Assembly: GCA_958352855.1 (NCBI GenBank)
Contig: CATWQE010000037.1
Span: forward strand, 1-25,524
DNA length: 25,524 nt
Source: an uncultured Bacillota bacterium
GTDB lineage: Bacteria > Bacillota > Clostridia > Lachnospirales > Lachnospiraceae
Reading direction: 5' to 3'
The notes under the pieces were generated by a model. It did not search any database, was not told where the DNA came from, and worked only from the letters and a program-made list of their open reading frames with translations. Shown here piece after piece: positions 17,101 through 24,747 of the stretch. Numbering within the stretch: the first letter of the stretch is position 1; every line of letters begins with the position of its first letter. The position numbers were made by a program, and so were the translations under genes.

Positions 17101-20100
17101 CTGCTTCGGTGTTGCTTGTGACATCTACTTCCTTTTCTACCGCAAAGGTACTCTCTCTTGGGAAGTTAAAGGACAGTTTTAAGTTGGACTCCTCTAATCC
17201 ACGTTCCATATAAAACATGGTCAGCGTATGTTTTTCTTCTTTTTTAAGCTTTTCAATCAACTCAGACGGAATACTTCCGCTTTGAAGAACCGTTCCCTCT
17301 CCATCGTATGTATTCCCTGACTTTAAGCTCTTCCATATGGTATAGGTTCCTTCTTTAAAATTAATTTCACCACGCACAGCATTATGAATACCACCTAAAT
17401 CAAGAGCCAAAATCCCATCAATGTAAATCCACGCATCATCATCACCTTGAAATTCAAAACGAATGGGTTCATTTTTCTTGGTATACTCATTGTAAATTTC
17501 CGCATTATCTGTTAATGCAAAATCAATATTAAATTGTGTGCCGAACATAAGATTCAGCTTACCTCTGTAAATGTTATTCTTGTCCTCTACATCCCCCTGA
17601 CTGCTGAAAGGAAAGAATCCATTATATGTGCGCCTTCCATCACTGCTGTATTTAATCGGTTCACCTGTTCTTTGCAGAAAATAGCCATTGTCCACATCAT
17701 AGGACAATCTCAGGGCGTCATTGTCCCTGGCGCTGTTAAACACCCAGTAGCCATAGGTTCTTGAGTTTTCATCTGTGTCTTTTGTAAAAGGAAATGTAAC
17801 ATTTTTATAGACATTACCCACTGCTGTATCCAGGGCATTATTGCCACGAAGAAAATCCTCATTAAAAAATGGCATTTCAACACCAGCATAATTATCTGTT
17901 GCTCCTGTTGTAATCCGCCCATCTGTCAGTTGCTTATCCGCAAGTCCAAATACCGGTCCCTCTGTTTCGCCATTACCGCTCCACCAGTTTGCATTCTCTC
18001 CCTGCTTTCCAACATTTCCCTGCCAGAATTTATTTTCCTGCTCTGCTGTATGAAGATCTGTTGCATAAATTGCCTTGAACTTTTCCACCACTTCTGCCGG
18101 TCTTTGCTGTTTTTCCACAACCTCTGTCTCATAGTACTGTTCTGCTGCTGTATTAAACAGTTCTCCCTGGGCATAATACTTCTTCCGATCCTCAGAATTC
18201 TCTGTGACTTTTTTTCCACTCATTTCCCAGGTAGAGTAATAATCATAAAATGTTGTATCTGCATAATAGGTGTTTTCTTCACGCTCAAATTTCGCTGTAG
18301 GAATGTCAATACTTTCATCACCAGAGGTGTCCGCGGAATAAACGCTTCTCCAAAATCCCGTCATTCCGGGATTTTCCACATCTGTATCAGGCGCCTTGTC
18401 TGCGGCATCTCCATTTGGATAGGCATAATAACATGGATAACTGAACTCTGTACTGATTTCTTCTTTATTAGAGTAATATTTCTTTTCGGCTTTTTCCCCT
18501 AGAAACTGGACGTACTGATAGGTACTTGAGACTTCCAGACTATACAAATTTTCTTTTTCATATTCATTTGGTGTGTTGACCAGATTCATTTTCTGCCATT
18601 TCTGATAGTTTCCGTTTTCACCTACAAGCCGCGCGTATACAGAATCATATTGCGTTATCTTATTGTGAAAAAAGATTGTCCTCTTCTCTATCTCCCCTAC
18701 TCTAAACTGTGTCCACATCTGTCCGTTAAATTCCCAGATATTATCGATTTTCAGACAGTTTCTTCCACTCCTTGGCACAAAGGTAAATTTGTATGTATAA
18801 AGCTGGTTCAAATTATCATTAAGCGTAAAAGTCAGTGTTATAATTGTATTTTCTGTGGCGCCACTGTTATATGGGAACTGAAAATAGATAAAATCCTCCT
18901 GGGCCAGCATATCTGTAATTTGATAGCCTTTCTGATCATCATAAACGCCACCTGGAATCATGTTTTCATTCATTCCTTCCCAATGAAGCCACAAATCATT
19001 AATATCTGCCTTGATTCCATTTCCCGTATAATCTGTAACATCCACATAGAGTACCTGAGTATCCAGAGAATCATCGGCGCGGCTTGGGTGCGCACCCCAG
19101 AAGGAAGCATCCTTCCCCGGTTCCTGCTCATACAGATTTAAGTAAAACGCATCCACATAACCCGGCTTATATTTAAAATAGCCCCATCTCAGCGTATCAC
19201 CGGATTCTGAACCACTGTTATCTGCCTGCCCGCGGAAATTATAATGACGTGTAAGCCATCCATCCTCACCTAAATCAGTTCGTCCCACAAGCTGAAAAGC
19301 AATTTCATTATATTGATCCACCTGCTGTGGAAATGGCGCTGTATAAATACCACTTCTTTGTTCGTACATGGTAAATGTTTCACTGTTCACAACAGTTCCA
19401 TTGTCAGGATGTTCTAAAAACCGAATATTAATCCTAGGCGCTGCATGCAAAGAGGAATCTTCTGGTTTTTCTACCTTTGCCATATCAACCATATAAACCA
19501 TGTCACCTGGGTTTGCAACAACCTCATAATCATCTCCAGGCTGCCATGTAGAGTCGACAGCATAGGACTGTACGGACTCATAGGTGGGATCTGCGCCCCA
19601 GTAGGACGCATTTTCTCCCATGTCATAGTAAAAAGTATTCTTGATTGCTGCCTGAAAGTCCACTGTGCTTGTGGCTAAAGCATCTTCAGTTGATGGACTT
19701 TCAACGTTATAAATATTGTAGGCTGTTTCATCAAGTACTTCTTCGGTACCTGCTGTTTGAAAGGATACTCTTGAATAATCTCCCTCTGGTATCAGGGTTT
19801 CATAAATTCCCCGATCCAGACGCCCCATCTGTTGTACAAGAGGCTCATTGCCGCCCCCATCGAAAACAACCTCTATCTCTCCAAGATCATCTGTTTCCCA
19901 GTAAAGATTAATGAATTTCAGATTCTGTCCTGCAAGGCTGCCATCGGATGGAGCAGTATATCCCACAGACTCTTCCTCCATGCCTTGCTCATCCGATTCT
20001 TCTTCGGTTTCAGGTTCTGCTTCCGGCTCTGGTGTACTTTCCGGTTCCTCCTCTGGTACGCTCTCTGGTTCTGATTCTCCTTCCAAAGGTGTCTCACTTT

Positions 20101-20362
20101 CCGGCTCTGACTCCTCTGGATTTGTCTCACTCTCCGGGGTTGAATCCTCCGGTTTTGATTCACTTTCCGGTTGAGATTCCCCTCCCTGCTCGAATTCACT
20201 TTCTTCTCCGTTTGGGTTCTCCGGCACATTCTGTCCTTCTGTTTCTGTCTGTGTTGTCTTAGTATTCGCCTGAATATATTGAGGCTGTATCACAAGTACA
20301 ACCATCAACAAAAATGCAAGAACCCTTTGCAGGCAAACCTTTTGTTTTTTCTTGTTCAACAT
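14129..20362 (-). CDS. Giant pilus tip adhesin with fibro-slime and Cna-B domains, IPTTG-anchored
   Basis: 2077 residues, first gene of the pilus operon. In order it has: a signal peptide (1-32); a Glu/Ser/Pro-rich linker (about 33-135); repeated N-terminal modules (about 145-640) with twin motifs NASYWGADPT (251) and DASFWGAHPS (418); a fibro-slime/PA14-like domain (about 855-1070, motif GDDDAWIYIDGILALDLGG); and an Ig-like domain that seems split by a jelly-roll-like insertion (about 1108-1300). Then follow a DUF5979/Cna-like domain (1485-1635), two Cna-B repeats (IEKIWKDG at 1640, IQKLWEDN at 1773) and a SpaA-type domain (1910-2030, E-box YRITEIKAPSGY). The end is an IPTTGG signal, membrane helix and basic tail. 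Position, size and adhesive modules indicate the pilus tip. The ligand is unknown; PA14-type folds often bind glycans. AAGGA lies 7 bases before ATG 20362. Confidence 0.9.
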   Translation of the reverse strand: MLNKKKQKVCLQRVLAFLLMVVLVIQPQYIQANTKTTQTETEGQNVPENPNGEESEFEQGGESQPESESKPEDSTPESETNPEESEPESETPLEGESEPESVPEEEPESTPEPEAEPETEEESDEQGMEEESVGYTAPSDGSLAGQNLKFINLYWETDDLGEIEVVFDGGGNEPLVQQMGRLDRGIYETLIPEGDYSRVSFQTAGTEEVLDETAYNIYNVESPSTEDALATSTVDFQAAIKNTFYYDMGENASYWGADPTYESVQSYAVDSTWQPGDDYEVVANPGDMVYMVDMAKVEKPEDSSLHAAPRINIRFLEHPDNGTVVNSETFTMYEQRSGIYTAPFPQQVDQYNEIAFQLVGRTDLGEDGWLTRHYNFRGQADNSGSESGDTLRWGYFKYKPGYVDAFYLNLYEQEPGKDASFWGAHPSRADDSLDTQVLYVDVTDYTGNGIKADINDLWLHWEGMNENMIPGGVYDDQKGYQITDMLAQEDFIYFQFPYNSGATENTIITLTFTLNDNLNQLYTYKFTFVPRSGRNCLKIDNIWEFNGQMWTQFRVGEIEKRTIFFHNKITQYDSVYARLVGENGNYQKWQKMNLVNTPNEYEKENLYSLEVSSTYQYVQFLGEKAEKKYYSNKEEISTEFSYPCYYAYPNGDAADKAPDTDVENPGMTGFWRSVYSADTSGDESIDIPTAKFEREENTYYADTTFYDYYSTWEMSGKKVTENSEDRKKYYAQGELFNTAAEQYYETEVVEKQQRPAEVVEKFKAIYATDLHTAEQENKFWQGNVGKQGENANWWSGNGETEGPVFGLADKQLTDGRITTGATDNYAGVEMPFFNEDFLRGNNALDTAVGNVYKNVTFPFTKDTDENSRTYGYWVFNSARDNDALRLSYDVDNGYFLQRTGEPIKYSSDGRRTYNGFFPFSSQGDVEDKNNIYRGKLNLMFGTQFNIDFALTDNAEIYNEYTKKNEPIRFEFQGDDDAWIYIDGILALDLGGIHNAVRGEINFKEGTYTIWKSLKSGNTYDGEGTVLQSGSIPSELIEKLKKEEKHTLTMFYMERGLEESNLKLSFNFPRESTFAVEKEVDVTSNTEAGKENIFADLLQNMGGFNFEMENLVTSGKALPVEDSAGYLKPGKSKILYNESNQDVSFRFQDDAGTVTDGTGKYSKIIEQTSTVSGAEPAEETLLQIKPSKSINLTDMSYMRLAMKNTGANDASARNLYLSFVDTKGKRVGGYANTLGYEGETNSFMTDEDSVLRIAFQKMRGDSDFDWANVEYMLVGIRRTKPEDAASYMVSSIAFLESLNQTQTGGFSVTDDKISDYGSYATGTLMPVDRAWYIRKTKNGDTYDAGVSRQTDQGQFALADGQKAIFTDKFRTGSYIALKELNVDARIFDTTWTVLENSQPVDEKYLLNTRNDVESVVNPLTMIQDGVLDGKGTIVGDQRMEVLDSSWSKYDGFEHPDVKQTLVYRSYADPDTTSNVSTDLGVKVKNTLKYGSLTITKKLSDNMKGPDGSYKPGDYIFDIYYTDIAGMGLESQLSPVNGNERYVKQTVTVSVGAEGVGQVTVPNIPAGTTYHIVERPSNGTELVGIEIGEPAAENPHENVLIYDEDGNDKFVDYTTAYVLGTAYASNQEVIFVNKREPFYMDIEKIWKDGLTDEQRGIDKIYIKLQRRVYDKNQNPDDGWKDVTKDFFDTTIVDEENCIVLTGKDSWKMSSKKALPYQSDNGDLYEYRIQEIDRDGNLKNYEVSYNEVRQDDVEIGGETYLHVTYQAINTSAGITIQKLWEDNDNIGSIRPRKIRVKLLGSTNKDAPDDQWTCYKKLLEGDKHDCSKDDCYIELTKDSAWHASVNHLMLTDEENDPYYYKLSGEQIYSYADSKWQWVDVAKDHSGYEVTYGEPQLPNGDKTVAIEMTNRLDFGNITIVKQDAKDNNKKLSGAEFKLERLIPGEAGKEEKWEVDTVFKPRTAVTSATGIIEFKSLPYGTYRITEIKAPSGYVPLNKSVHVTISKEAFEQQAQEHEGDLEYYPEDKTITVTIKNEKGLIIPTTGGRGIFMFTIVGATLCFAAILLYHYKMQGKRRTRRRYKK
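19958..20266 (-). repeat. Imperfect Glu/Ser/Pro coding repeats in tip adhesin
   Basis: About 100 codons just after the signal peptide are built from short units such as PESE, PEES and EPES. The DNA is a degenerate tandem repeat of 6-12 bases. It would form an extended negatively charged linker. Such tracts can vary in length between strains by replication slippage. Confidence 0.7.
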
Positions 20363-20394
20363 TACTCCTTCCTTTCTATTTAAGATTTTTCAAG

Positions 20395-20422
20395 TTTATA
20401 CCATAAAATTGTGATATCTCAT
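20395..20422 (-). promoter_or_regulatory. putative pilus operon promoter
   Basis: Minus strand: ATGAGA (20422-20417), 16 bases, TATAAA (20400-20395) with TGG in front as an extended -10. A start near 20388 would leave a leader of about 26 bases. The rest of 20363-20550 is very AT-rich and contains no gene; other A/T-rich -10-like sites exist, so the exact promoter is uncertain. Confidence 0.4.
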
Positions 20423-20550
20423 CCATATGTTTCTTTTCCCCTACATTTTAACATATTGATTATTAAATTAAAACAAAATTTTTATGTTTTTCCTTGTAAT
20501 TTTATCTATTTTCACAGTAAGTTTAGAACTATAATTTTAAAAATATGCAT

Positions 20551-20589
20551 TAAAAAACGGTGACACTGAATAAATCAATGTCACCGTTT
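20551..20589 (-). terminator. Terminator of the serCA operon
   Basis: A perfect 11-base stem (20579-20589 with 20555-20565, AAACGGTGACA) with a 13-base loop, followed on the minus strand by TTTTTTAATG. It lies 5 bases after the serA stop, so the ser transcript ends before the pilus operon. Confidence 0.9.
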
Positions 20590-20593
20590 CTTC

Positions 20594-21757
20594 CTATTTT
20601 ATAATGCGCACCCGATACACTCCGCTGATTGCCTTCAAATTCTTTGCCACTTCCTGGGATATAGGTGTTGCCACATCCAGAATGGTGTAAGCCAAATCCC
20701 CTTTACTCTTGTTTGTCATGTTAGAAATATTCACTCCCGCGTCACCCAGAACTTTGGTAAACTGGCTAATCATATTGGGAATGTTTTTGTGATTAATGGT
20801 GAGCCTTCCTTCATCCACACAGGTTCCTGCATCGCAGTTTGGATAGTTCACAGAATTTTTAATATTTCCATTTTCCAGATAATCCATAAGCTGTTTTACT
20901 GCCATCACTGCACAGTTGTCCTCAGATTCCTCTGTGGAGGCTCCAAGGTGAGGAGTTACTAACGTATTTGGCGCCTTCGCCACAATAGGGTTGGCAAAGT
21001 CTGTTACATATTTCTTTACTTTTCCAGCTTGAAGGGCTTTAGCCAGCGCTTCTTCATCCACCAGCAAATCTCTGGCAAAATTCAGAAGCACTACCCCATC
21101 CTTCATCTGGGCAATTTCCTCTGCACCAATCATATTCCTGGTACTGTCCATAAGAGGCACATGAATGGTAATGTAATCACATTCTCTGTAAATACAGCTA
21201 ATATCATTAATATGGTGAATGCTTCTGGAAAGGCTCCAGGCAGCATCTACAGAAATAAAGGGGTCATAGCCATAAACTTCCATGCCAAGATGTACTGCTG
21301 CATTTGCCACCCGCACACCAATGGCGCCCAGTCCAATGATTCCCAGCTTTTTCCCGCTGATTTCACATCCGGCGAATTGTTTTTTCTGCTTTTCTGCTTT
21401 CTTTGCAAGATCCTCTGTGGCCTCCTGTTTTTCCAGCCACTCAATACCACCTACAATATCCCTGGAAGCCAGAAGCATTCCCGCAAGAACCATTTCCTTT
21501 ACACCATTTGCATTGGCCCCCGGTGTATTAAACACCACCACACCCTTTTTTCCCAGGGCGTCTATGGGAATGTTATTGACTCCGGCTCCGGCCCTTGCCA
21601 CTGCTGTGGTTTTTTCAGGCAGTTCCATTGCATGCATGTCTGCGCTTCTTACCAGGATAGCGTCTGCCTCGTCTATTTTATCTGTATTTTCATATTTTCC
21701 GGGAAATTTCTCTAAACCAACCTGAGAAATTGGATTTAAACAATGATAACGATACAT
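20594..21757 (-). CDS. serA: D-3-phosphoglycerate dehydrogenase
   Basis: 387 residues from ATG 21757-21755, one base after the serC stop. Earlier in-frame ATGs lie inside or against the AAGGAG ribosome binding site, and the family starts at MYRYHCLNP. It catalyses the first step of serine synthesis, 3-phosphoglycerate plus NAD to phosphohydroxypyruvate. The Rossmann motif is GIIGLGAIGVRVAN. The substrate Arg is in NFARDLLVDEEAL (about residue 229), the catalytic His in TPHLGAST (about 270), and an ACT-like regulatory domain covers the last 75 residues. The segment before the His reads VTDFANPIV, where long-form enzymes have DVFxxEP, so the usual catalytic Glu seems replaced; I believe this is a trait of the short clostridial subgroup. 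It is co-transcribed with serC. Confidence 0.93.
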   Translation of the reverse strand: MYRYHCLNPISQVGLEKFPGKYENTDKIDEADAILVRSADMHAMELPEKTTAVARAGAGVNNIPIDALGKKGVVVFNTPGANANGVKEMVLAGMLLASRDIVGGIEWLEKQEATEDLAKKAEKQKKQFAGCEISGKKLGIIGLGAIGVRVANAAVHLGMEVYGYDPFISVDAAWSLSRSIHHINDISCIYRECDYITIHVPLMDSTRNMIGAEEIAQMKDGVVLLNFARDLLVDEEALAKALQAGKVKKYVTDFANPIVAKAPNTLVTPHLGASTEESEDNCAVMAVKQLMDYLENGNIKNSVNYPNCDAGTCVDEGRLTINHKNIPNMISQFTKVLGDAGVNISNMTNKSKGDLAYTILDVATPISQEVAKNLKAISGVYRVRIIK

Positions 21758-21758
21758 A

Positions 21759-22841
21759 TCAGCCATTCTCCTTCTCAAATTTCTTCATAAATGCCACCAG
21801 GGCTTCTACCCCTTCCACTGGCATTGCATTATAAATGCTGGCTCTCATACCGCCTACGCTGCGGTGTCCTTTCAGGTTCTCAAGCCCTGCCTCTGCAGCC
21901 TCTTTTACAAATTTTGCATCCAGATCCTGATTTCCTGTAACAAAAGGAACATTCATCAAAGAGCGGTCCCTGGGAACTACCGTTCCCTTGAATAACTGAC
22001 TTTCATCCAGAAAATCATAGAGCAATTTTGCCTTTCTTTCATTTCGTTCCTTCATGGCACTTAATCCGCCCATGGCTTTCAGCCATTTAAACACCTTACC
22101 GCACATGTAAATACAATAACAGTTGGGCGTATTGTAAAGGGAGCCTGCATCTGCATGGGTTTTATAGGTGAGCATAGTAGGTGTTCCCTCCAGCACATCC
22201 TCAGTAATCAAATCTTCCCGGATAATAGAAATCACCATACCTGCCGGTCCGATATTTTTCTGGACGCCGCCATATACAATCCCGTACTTGCTGATATCCA
22301 TAGGTTCTGACAGGAAACAGGAGGAAACATCAGAAACCAGGATTTTGCCCTTGGTATTTGGCAGAGTTTTAAATTTTGTGCCATAAATAGTATTATTTTC
22401 GCAAATATACACATAATCAGCATCCGGACTGATATCTAAATCAGAACAATCCGGTATGTAGGAAAAGGTCTTATCCTCTGAGGAAGCAATTTTGTTTGCC
22501 TTTCCGTATTTCTGCGCTTCCTGCCATGCTTTTTTTGCCCACTGTCCGGTAACAATGTAATCTGCTACCCGATTCTTCATAAGATTCATGGGAATCATAG
22601 CAAACTGCTGGCTTGCCCCGCCCTGCAGAAAAAGTACCTTGTAATTGTCCGGAATCTGAAGCAGCTCTCGAAGGTCAGCCTCTGCCTCCTGAATAATCGT
22701 TTCAAACATTTTAGAACGATGGCTCATTTCCATAACGGACATACCGCATCCCCTGTAATCCATCATTTCTTCTGCTGCTTCCTGTAACACTGCCTCCGGC
22801 AGTACTGCCGGACCTGCTGAAAAGTTATACACTCTGCTCAT
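21759..22841 (-). CDS. serC: Phosphoserine aminotransferase
   Basis: 360 residues, the standard family length. It transfers the amino group from glutamate to 3-phosphohydroxypyruvate, the second step of serine synthesis. The N-terminal YNFSAGPAVLPEAVL is the SerC signature. GGASQQFAMIPMNL forms the PLP phosphate site. The PLP-binding lysine is Lys195 in YGGVQKNIGPAG, with Asp171 in LVSDVSS contacting the ring. The C-terminal HRSVGGMRASIYNAMP motif is also typical. ATG 22841 follows AGGAGGAGAG. It is the first gene of the serC-serA pair, with a promoter likely at 22882-22909. Confidence 0.96.
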   Translation of the reverse strand: MSRVYNFSAGPAVLPEAVLQEAAEEMMDYRGCGMSVMEMSHRSKMFETIIQEAEADLRELLQIPDNYKVLFLQGGASQQFAMIPMNLMKNRVADYIVTGQWAKKAWQEAQKYGKANKIASSEDKTFSYIPDCSDLDISPDADYVYICENNTIYGTKFKTLPNTKGKILVSDVSSCFLSEPMDISKYGIVYGGVQKNIGPAGMVISIIREDLITEDVLEGTPTMLTYKTHADAGSLYNTPNCYCIYMCGKVFKWLKAMGGLSAMKERNERKAKLLYDFLDESQLFKGTVVPRDRSLMNVPFVTGNQDLDAKFVKEAAEAGLENLKGHRSVGGMRASIYNAMPVEGVEALVAFMKKFEKENG

Positions 22842-22880
22842 GCCTCTCTCCTCCTGTCTTATTCCCTGTTATTTCACTTC

Positions 22881-22927
22881 TTTTATAAAGCACTTCGTTA
22901 GCGCATCAATGCGCCTATTTTATAAAG
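22881..22927. repeat. 10-base direct repeat pair around a palindrome
   Basis: TTTTATAAAG occurs at 22881-22890 and again at 22918-22927, enclosing 27 bases that include the 14-base palindrome 22901-22914 and the 11-mer GCGCCTATTTT (22911-22921). The same 11-mer is in the glgB hairpin loop at 2568-2578. Confidence 0.6.
22882..22909 (-). promoter_or_regulatory. putative serCA promoter inside a repeat-like element
   Basis: Minus strand: TTGATG (22909-22904), 16 bases, TATAAA (22887-22882), leaving a leader of about 34 bases before serC. The -35 overlaps the palindrome GCGCATtgATGCGC (22901-22914), and the -10 is part of one copy of the direct repeat TTTTATAAAG. Confidence 0.45.
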
Positions 22928-22963
22928 GGGCTGCCGCATTACGAAAGCGAATACGACAGCTCT
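22927..22963 (-). terminator. Hairpin behind ilvB, related to the glgB hairpin
   Basis: The minus RNA GAGCUGUCGUAUUCG, loop CUUU, CGUAAUGCGGCAGCCCC forms a long stem with several G-U pairs and one bulge, followed by UUUAUAAAAU. It lies about 75 bases after the ilvB stop and should end the ilv transcript. Sequence and tail resemble the element at 2548-2601. The 75 bases between it and ilvB are AT-rich without a gene. Confidence 0.65.
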
Positions 22964-23039
22964 TCCTTCATTGTTTCATATTTTACTCTTTTGTTATATT
23001 CTTGTCAATAAAAACATTTGTCTTTTTACAGTGGACATT

Positions 23040-24725
23040 TTATTTATCTTTTGCCTTTAAATCTTCTTCATCAAAGGCATCCTCAATATTTGCTCCTGCC
23101 GGCACCATAGGGAATACCTTATCATCACTGTCAATGATGCAGTCCAGAACTACCGTTGTATTCAGGGCAATAGCCTTTTGAATGGCCTCTGCCAGTTCTT
23201 CCCTTCTGGTCACGCGGATTCCTACCGCTCCCATGGCCTCTGCCAGCTTCACAAAATCCACCTTATCTCTTAATATGGTATTCGAATATCTTCCTTCATA
23301 GAATAAAGTCTGCCATTGACGCACCATTCCCAGAACCTGATTGTTCACTACCACCTGAATCAAAGGCATATTGTTTCTGGTCGCTGTGGCAATTTCATTC
23401 ATATTCATGCGGAAACATCCATCTCCCGCCACGTTAATGACCACTTTATCCGGATTTCCCATTTTCGCTCCAATGGCTGCTCCCAGACCATAGCCCATGG
23501 TTCCAAGACCTCCTGAGGACAAAAACTTCCGGGGCATATTGTATTTATAATACTGGGCAGCCCACATCTGATGCTGTCCCACCTCTGTGACAATAATGGC
23601 GTCTCCATTGGTCTGTTTGTATAATTCCTCAATAATTGCAGGACCGGTAAGCCCTTCCGGGTGATACCTAAGCGGATAGGCTGCTTTCAGCTCCTGAATT
23701 TCTTCTATCCATTCTTTATGTTCAGCAGGATTTACCAGTGCATTTAATCTTATTAGCACTTCTTTCGCATCCCCAATAATACCACAGTCTGTCAGCACGT
23801 TTTTATTCATTTCCGCGCCGTCTACATCAATATGGATAATCCTGGCATTTCTGGCAAAGTTCCTTGGATTTCCAATGACGCGGTCTGAAAATCTGGCGCC
23901 AATGGCAATGAGCAGGTCGCATTTGGTTACCCCCAGATTGGATGCTTTGGTTCCATGCATGCCCAGCATTCCCGTATAGTAAGGGTCTTCCCCTGAAAAT
24001 ACGCCCTTTCCCATAAGAGAATCTGTGACAGGCGCCTGTATCTTATGAGACAGCTCCCGCACTTCCTCCCAGGCATTGGCTGCAACAGCGCCGCCTCCCA
24101 CAAAAATAAATGGTCGTTTGGAAGCATTTATGAGTTTTGCCCCTTCTTCCAGCATCTCCTGCTGTATTTCCTTAATATAAGGCTTCACAGGCTTTGGTTC
24201 ATACGGAAGAAATTCTGTCGTATTTGCGGTAACATCCTTGGTAATATCCACCAGCACCGGCCCCGGTCTGCCGCTTTTGGCAATGACAAAGGCTCTGCGG
24301 ATAGTTTTTGCCAGTTTGGTTACATCTTTTACAATAAAGCTATGCTTGGTAATAGGCATCACAACCCCTGCAATATCCACCTCCTGGAAACTGTCCTTTC
24401 CAAGAAGGGGCAGTCCTACATTACAGGTAATGGCTACCACTGGTATGGAATCCATATGGGCTGTGGCAATTCCTGTAACCAGGTTGGTTGCTCCCGGACC
24501 GCTGGTTGCCAGACACACACCCACTTTTCCTGTGGAGCGTGCGTAACCGTCTGCCGCGTGGGCTGCTCCCTGCTCATGGGAAGTCAGCACATGATGGATT
24601 TCCTCCTGATGCTTATACAATTCATCATAAATATTTAAAATGGTTCCTCCAGGGTACCCAAAAACAGTATCTACGCCCTGTTCTTTCAAACATTCAATTA
24701 CAATCTGCGCGCCAGTAAGCTGCAT
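23040..24725 (-). CDS. ilvB: Acetolactate synthase, large catalytic subunit
   Basis: 561 residues, the usual length for AHAS large subunits. It condenses two pyruvates, or pyruvate and 2-ketobutyrate, using ThDP and FAD for valine, leucine and isoleucine synthesis. The N-terminal domain has VFGYPGGTILNIYDEL and the catalytic Glu in SHEQGAAHAADGYARSTG. The C-terminal ThDP motif runs from VAGDGCFRMNMNEIATA to VNNQVLGMVRQWQ. The MVRQWQTLFYEGRYS stretch marks the anabolic AHAS type and not the catabolic AlsS type. It follows ilvD by 22 bases with a GGGGGAAC ribosome binding site. No ilvN regulatory subunit follows; the next gene is serC beyond a terminator. Confidence 0.95.
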   Translation of the reverse strand: MQLTGAQIVIECLKEQGVDTVFGYPGGTILNIYDELYKHQEEIHHVLTSHEQGAAHAADGYARSTGKVGVCLATSGPGATNLVTGIATAHMDSIPVVAITCNVGLPLLGKDSFQEVDIAGVVMPITKHSFIVKDVTKLAKTIRRAFVIAKSGRPGPVLVDITKDVTANTTEFLPYEPKPVKPYIKEIQQEMLEEGAKLINASKRPFIFVGGGAVAANAWEEVRELSHKIQAPVTDSLMGKGVFSGEDPYYTGMLGMHGTKASNLGVTKCDLLIAIGARFSDRVIGNPRNFARNARIIHIDVDGAEMNKNVLTDCGIIGDAKEVLIRLNALVNPAEHKEWIEEIQELKAAYPLRYHPEGLTGPAIIEELYKQTNGDAIIVTEVGQHQMWAAQYYKYNMPRKFLSSGGLGTMGYGLGAAIGAKMGNPDKVVINVAGDGCFRMNMNEIATATRNNMPLIQVVVNNQVLGMVRQWQTLFYEGRYSNTILRDKVDFVKLAEAMGAVGIRVTRREELAEAIQKAIALNTTVVLDCIIDSDDKVFPMVPAGANIEDAFDEEDLKAKDK

Positions 24726-24747
24726 AAAAAGTTCCCCCGTTCTCTGT

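Noticed and set aside
17930..18502. 190-codon plus-strand frame inside the tip adhesin gene
   Set aside because: Cys/Ile/Leu-rich antisense translation of a well-supported long gene, no ribosome binding site or promoter; the same holds for the other plus-strand frames in 14129-20362.
23040..24725. Catabolic acetolactate synthase (AlsS)
   Set aside because: Neighbouring ilvD and the MVRQWQ segment typical of FAD-dependent anabolic AHAS favour IlvB.
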